Below, in pieces: positions 63,903 through 64,000 of a DNA stretch of 64,000 nucleotides. The notes under the pieces are model-generated. The model did not search any database, was not told the DNA's origin, and was given only the letters and a program-made list of their open reading frames with translations. The stretch is from assembly GCA_963920765.1 (NCBI GenBank), contig OY987251.1, positions 3,660,501 through 3,724,500 on the forward strand. The letters are read 5' to 3'. The number at the start of each line of letters is the position of its first letter. The first letter of the stretch is position 1. A program made the position numbers and the translations under genes. This DNA comes from Ulota crispa. Its lineage: Eukaryota > Streptophyta > Bryopsida > Orthotrichales > Orthotrichaceae.

Positions 63903-64000
63903 CTTTGAATGTATTATTTAGATACTATGAGAATAAGTTGTGAATTTTTAAAAAGCAAACTACCATTGCACCCATATCCAACACTAAGGTTTCATGTTCA
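63778..64000. mobile_element. Partial element with TAAGGTAGGAGCACC end
   Basis: CTAAGGTAGGAGCACCCAT at 63777 equals the terminus of the element at 7652-7910. A long A run (63870-63896) lies inside. The right end is outside the window or lost. Confidence 0.5.

Overview
This is nuclear DNA from a land plant. The evidence is TTTAGGG-type interstitial telomeric and telo-box motifs, five intact intron-bearing or plant-type genes with GT/AG splice sites, a peroxisomal (PTS2) citrate synthase, an EBS/SHL-type BAH-PHD protein, a plant polyphenol oxidase, and a relic of plant-type mitochondrial nad5. The polyphenol oxidase starts with a secretory signal peptide rather than a plastid transit peptide. 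That fits what is reported for moss PPOs and makes a bryophyte or other seed-free plant plausible, but the species cannot be fixed from the sequence.

Layout. 1-3.2 kb: repeat-rich flank with one unexplained, once-interrupted reading frame. 3.2-8.05 kb (+): nine-exon RsmI-type 16S rRNA 2'-O-ribose methyltransferase, probably organellar. 9.1-9.7 kb (-): small single-exon conserved-looking protein of unknown function. 10.2-18.1 kb: no intact gene; it holds a decayed, collinear copy of the 5' flank, leader and exon 2 of the downstream citrate synthase gene, plus a C-rich minisatellite and a large palindrome. 18.1-22.7 kb: the corresponding flank of the real gene. 22.7-28.3 kb (+): 14-exon peroxisomal citrate synthase with an inserted nad5 fragment in its last intron. 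31.2-34.2 kb (+): single-exon GRIP-domain golgin with a 63-bp internal coding repeat. 34.2-39.8 kb: repeats and a 200-N assembly gap. 39.9-42.5 kb (+): five-exon EBS-like BAH-PHD histone reader. 42.5-53.5 kb: AT-rich and dense in transposon relics, no gene seen. 53.7-63.5 kb (+): polyphenol oxidase, 3' end outside the window.

The genes are unrelated housekeeping or accessory genes and do not form a pathway. What dominates the rest is a set of non-autonomous inverted-repeat DNA elements. The clearest family has 13 near-palindromic copies of about 290-355 bp with GGGAAAATTTC ends; at least seven are flanked by a recognisable 9-bp target duplication, pointing to Mutator-like (MULE) origin. Six of the 13 sit in introns. 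Further families end in TAAGGTAGGAG, TTAACCCCTAAA, CATTAAATTGGGAAAA or GGGAATTGATATG, and several are nested, which gives a relative insertion order. No novel enzymatic or defence system was recognised; the most notable items are the MULE-like palindrome family, the decayed citrate synthase duplication, the nad5 insertion and the golgin repeat.
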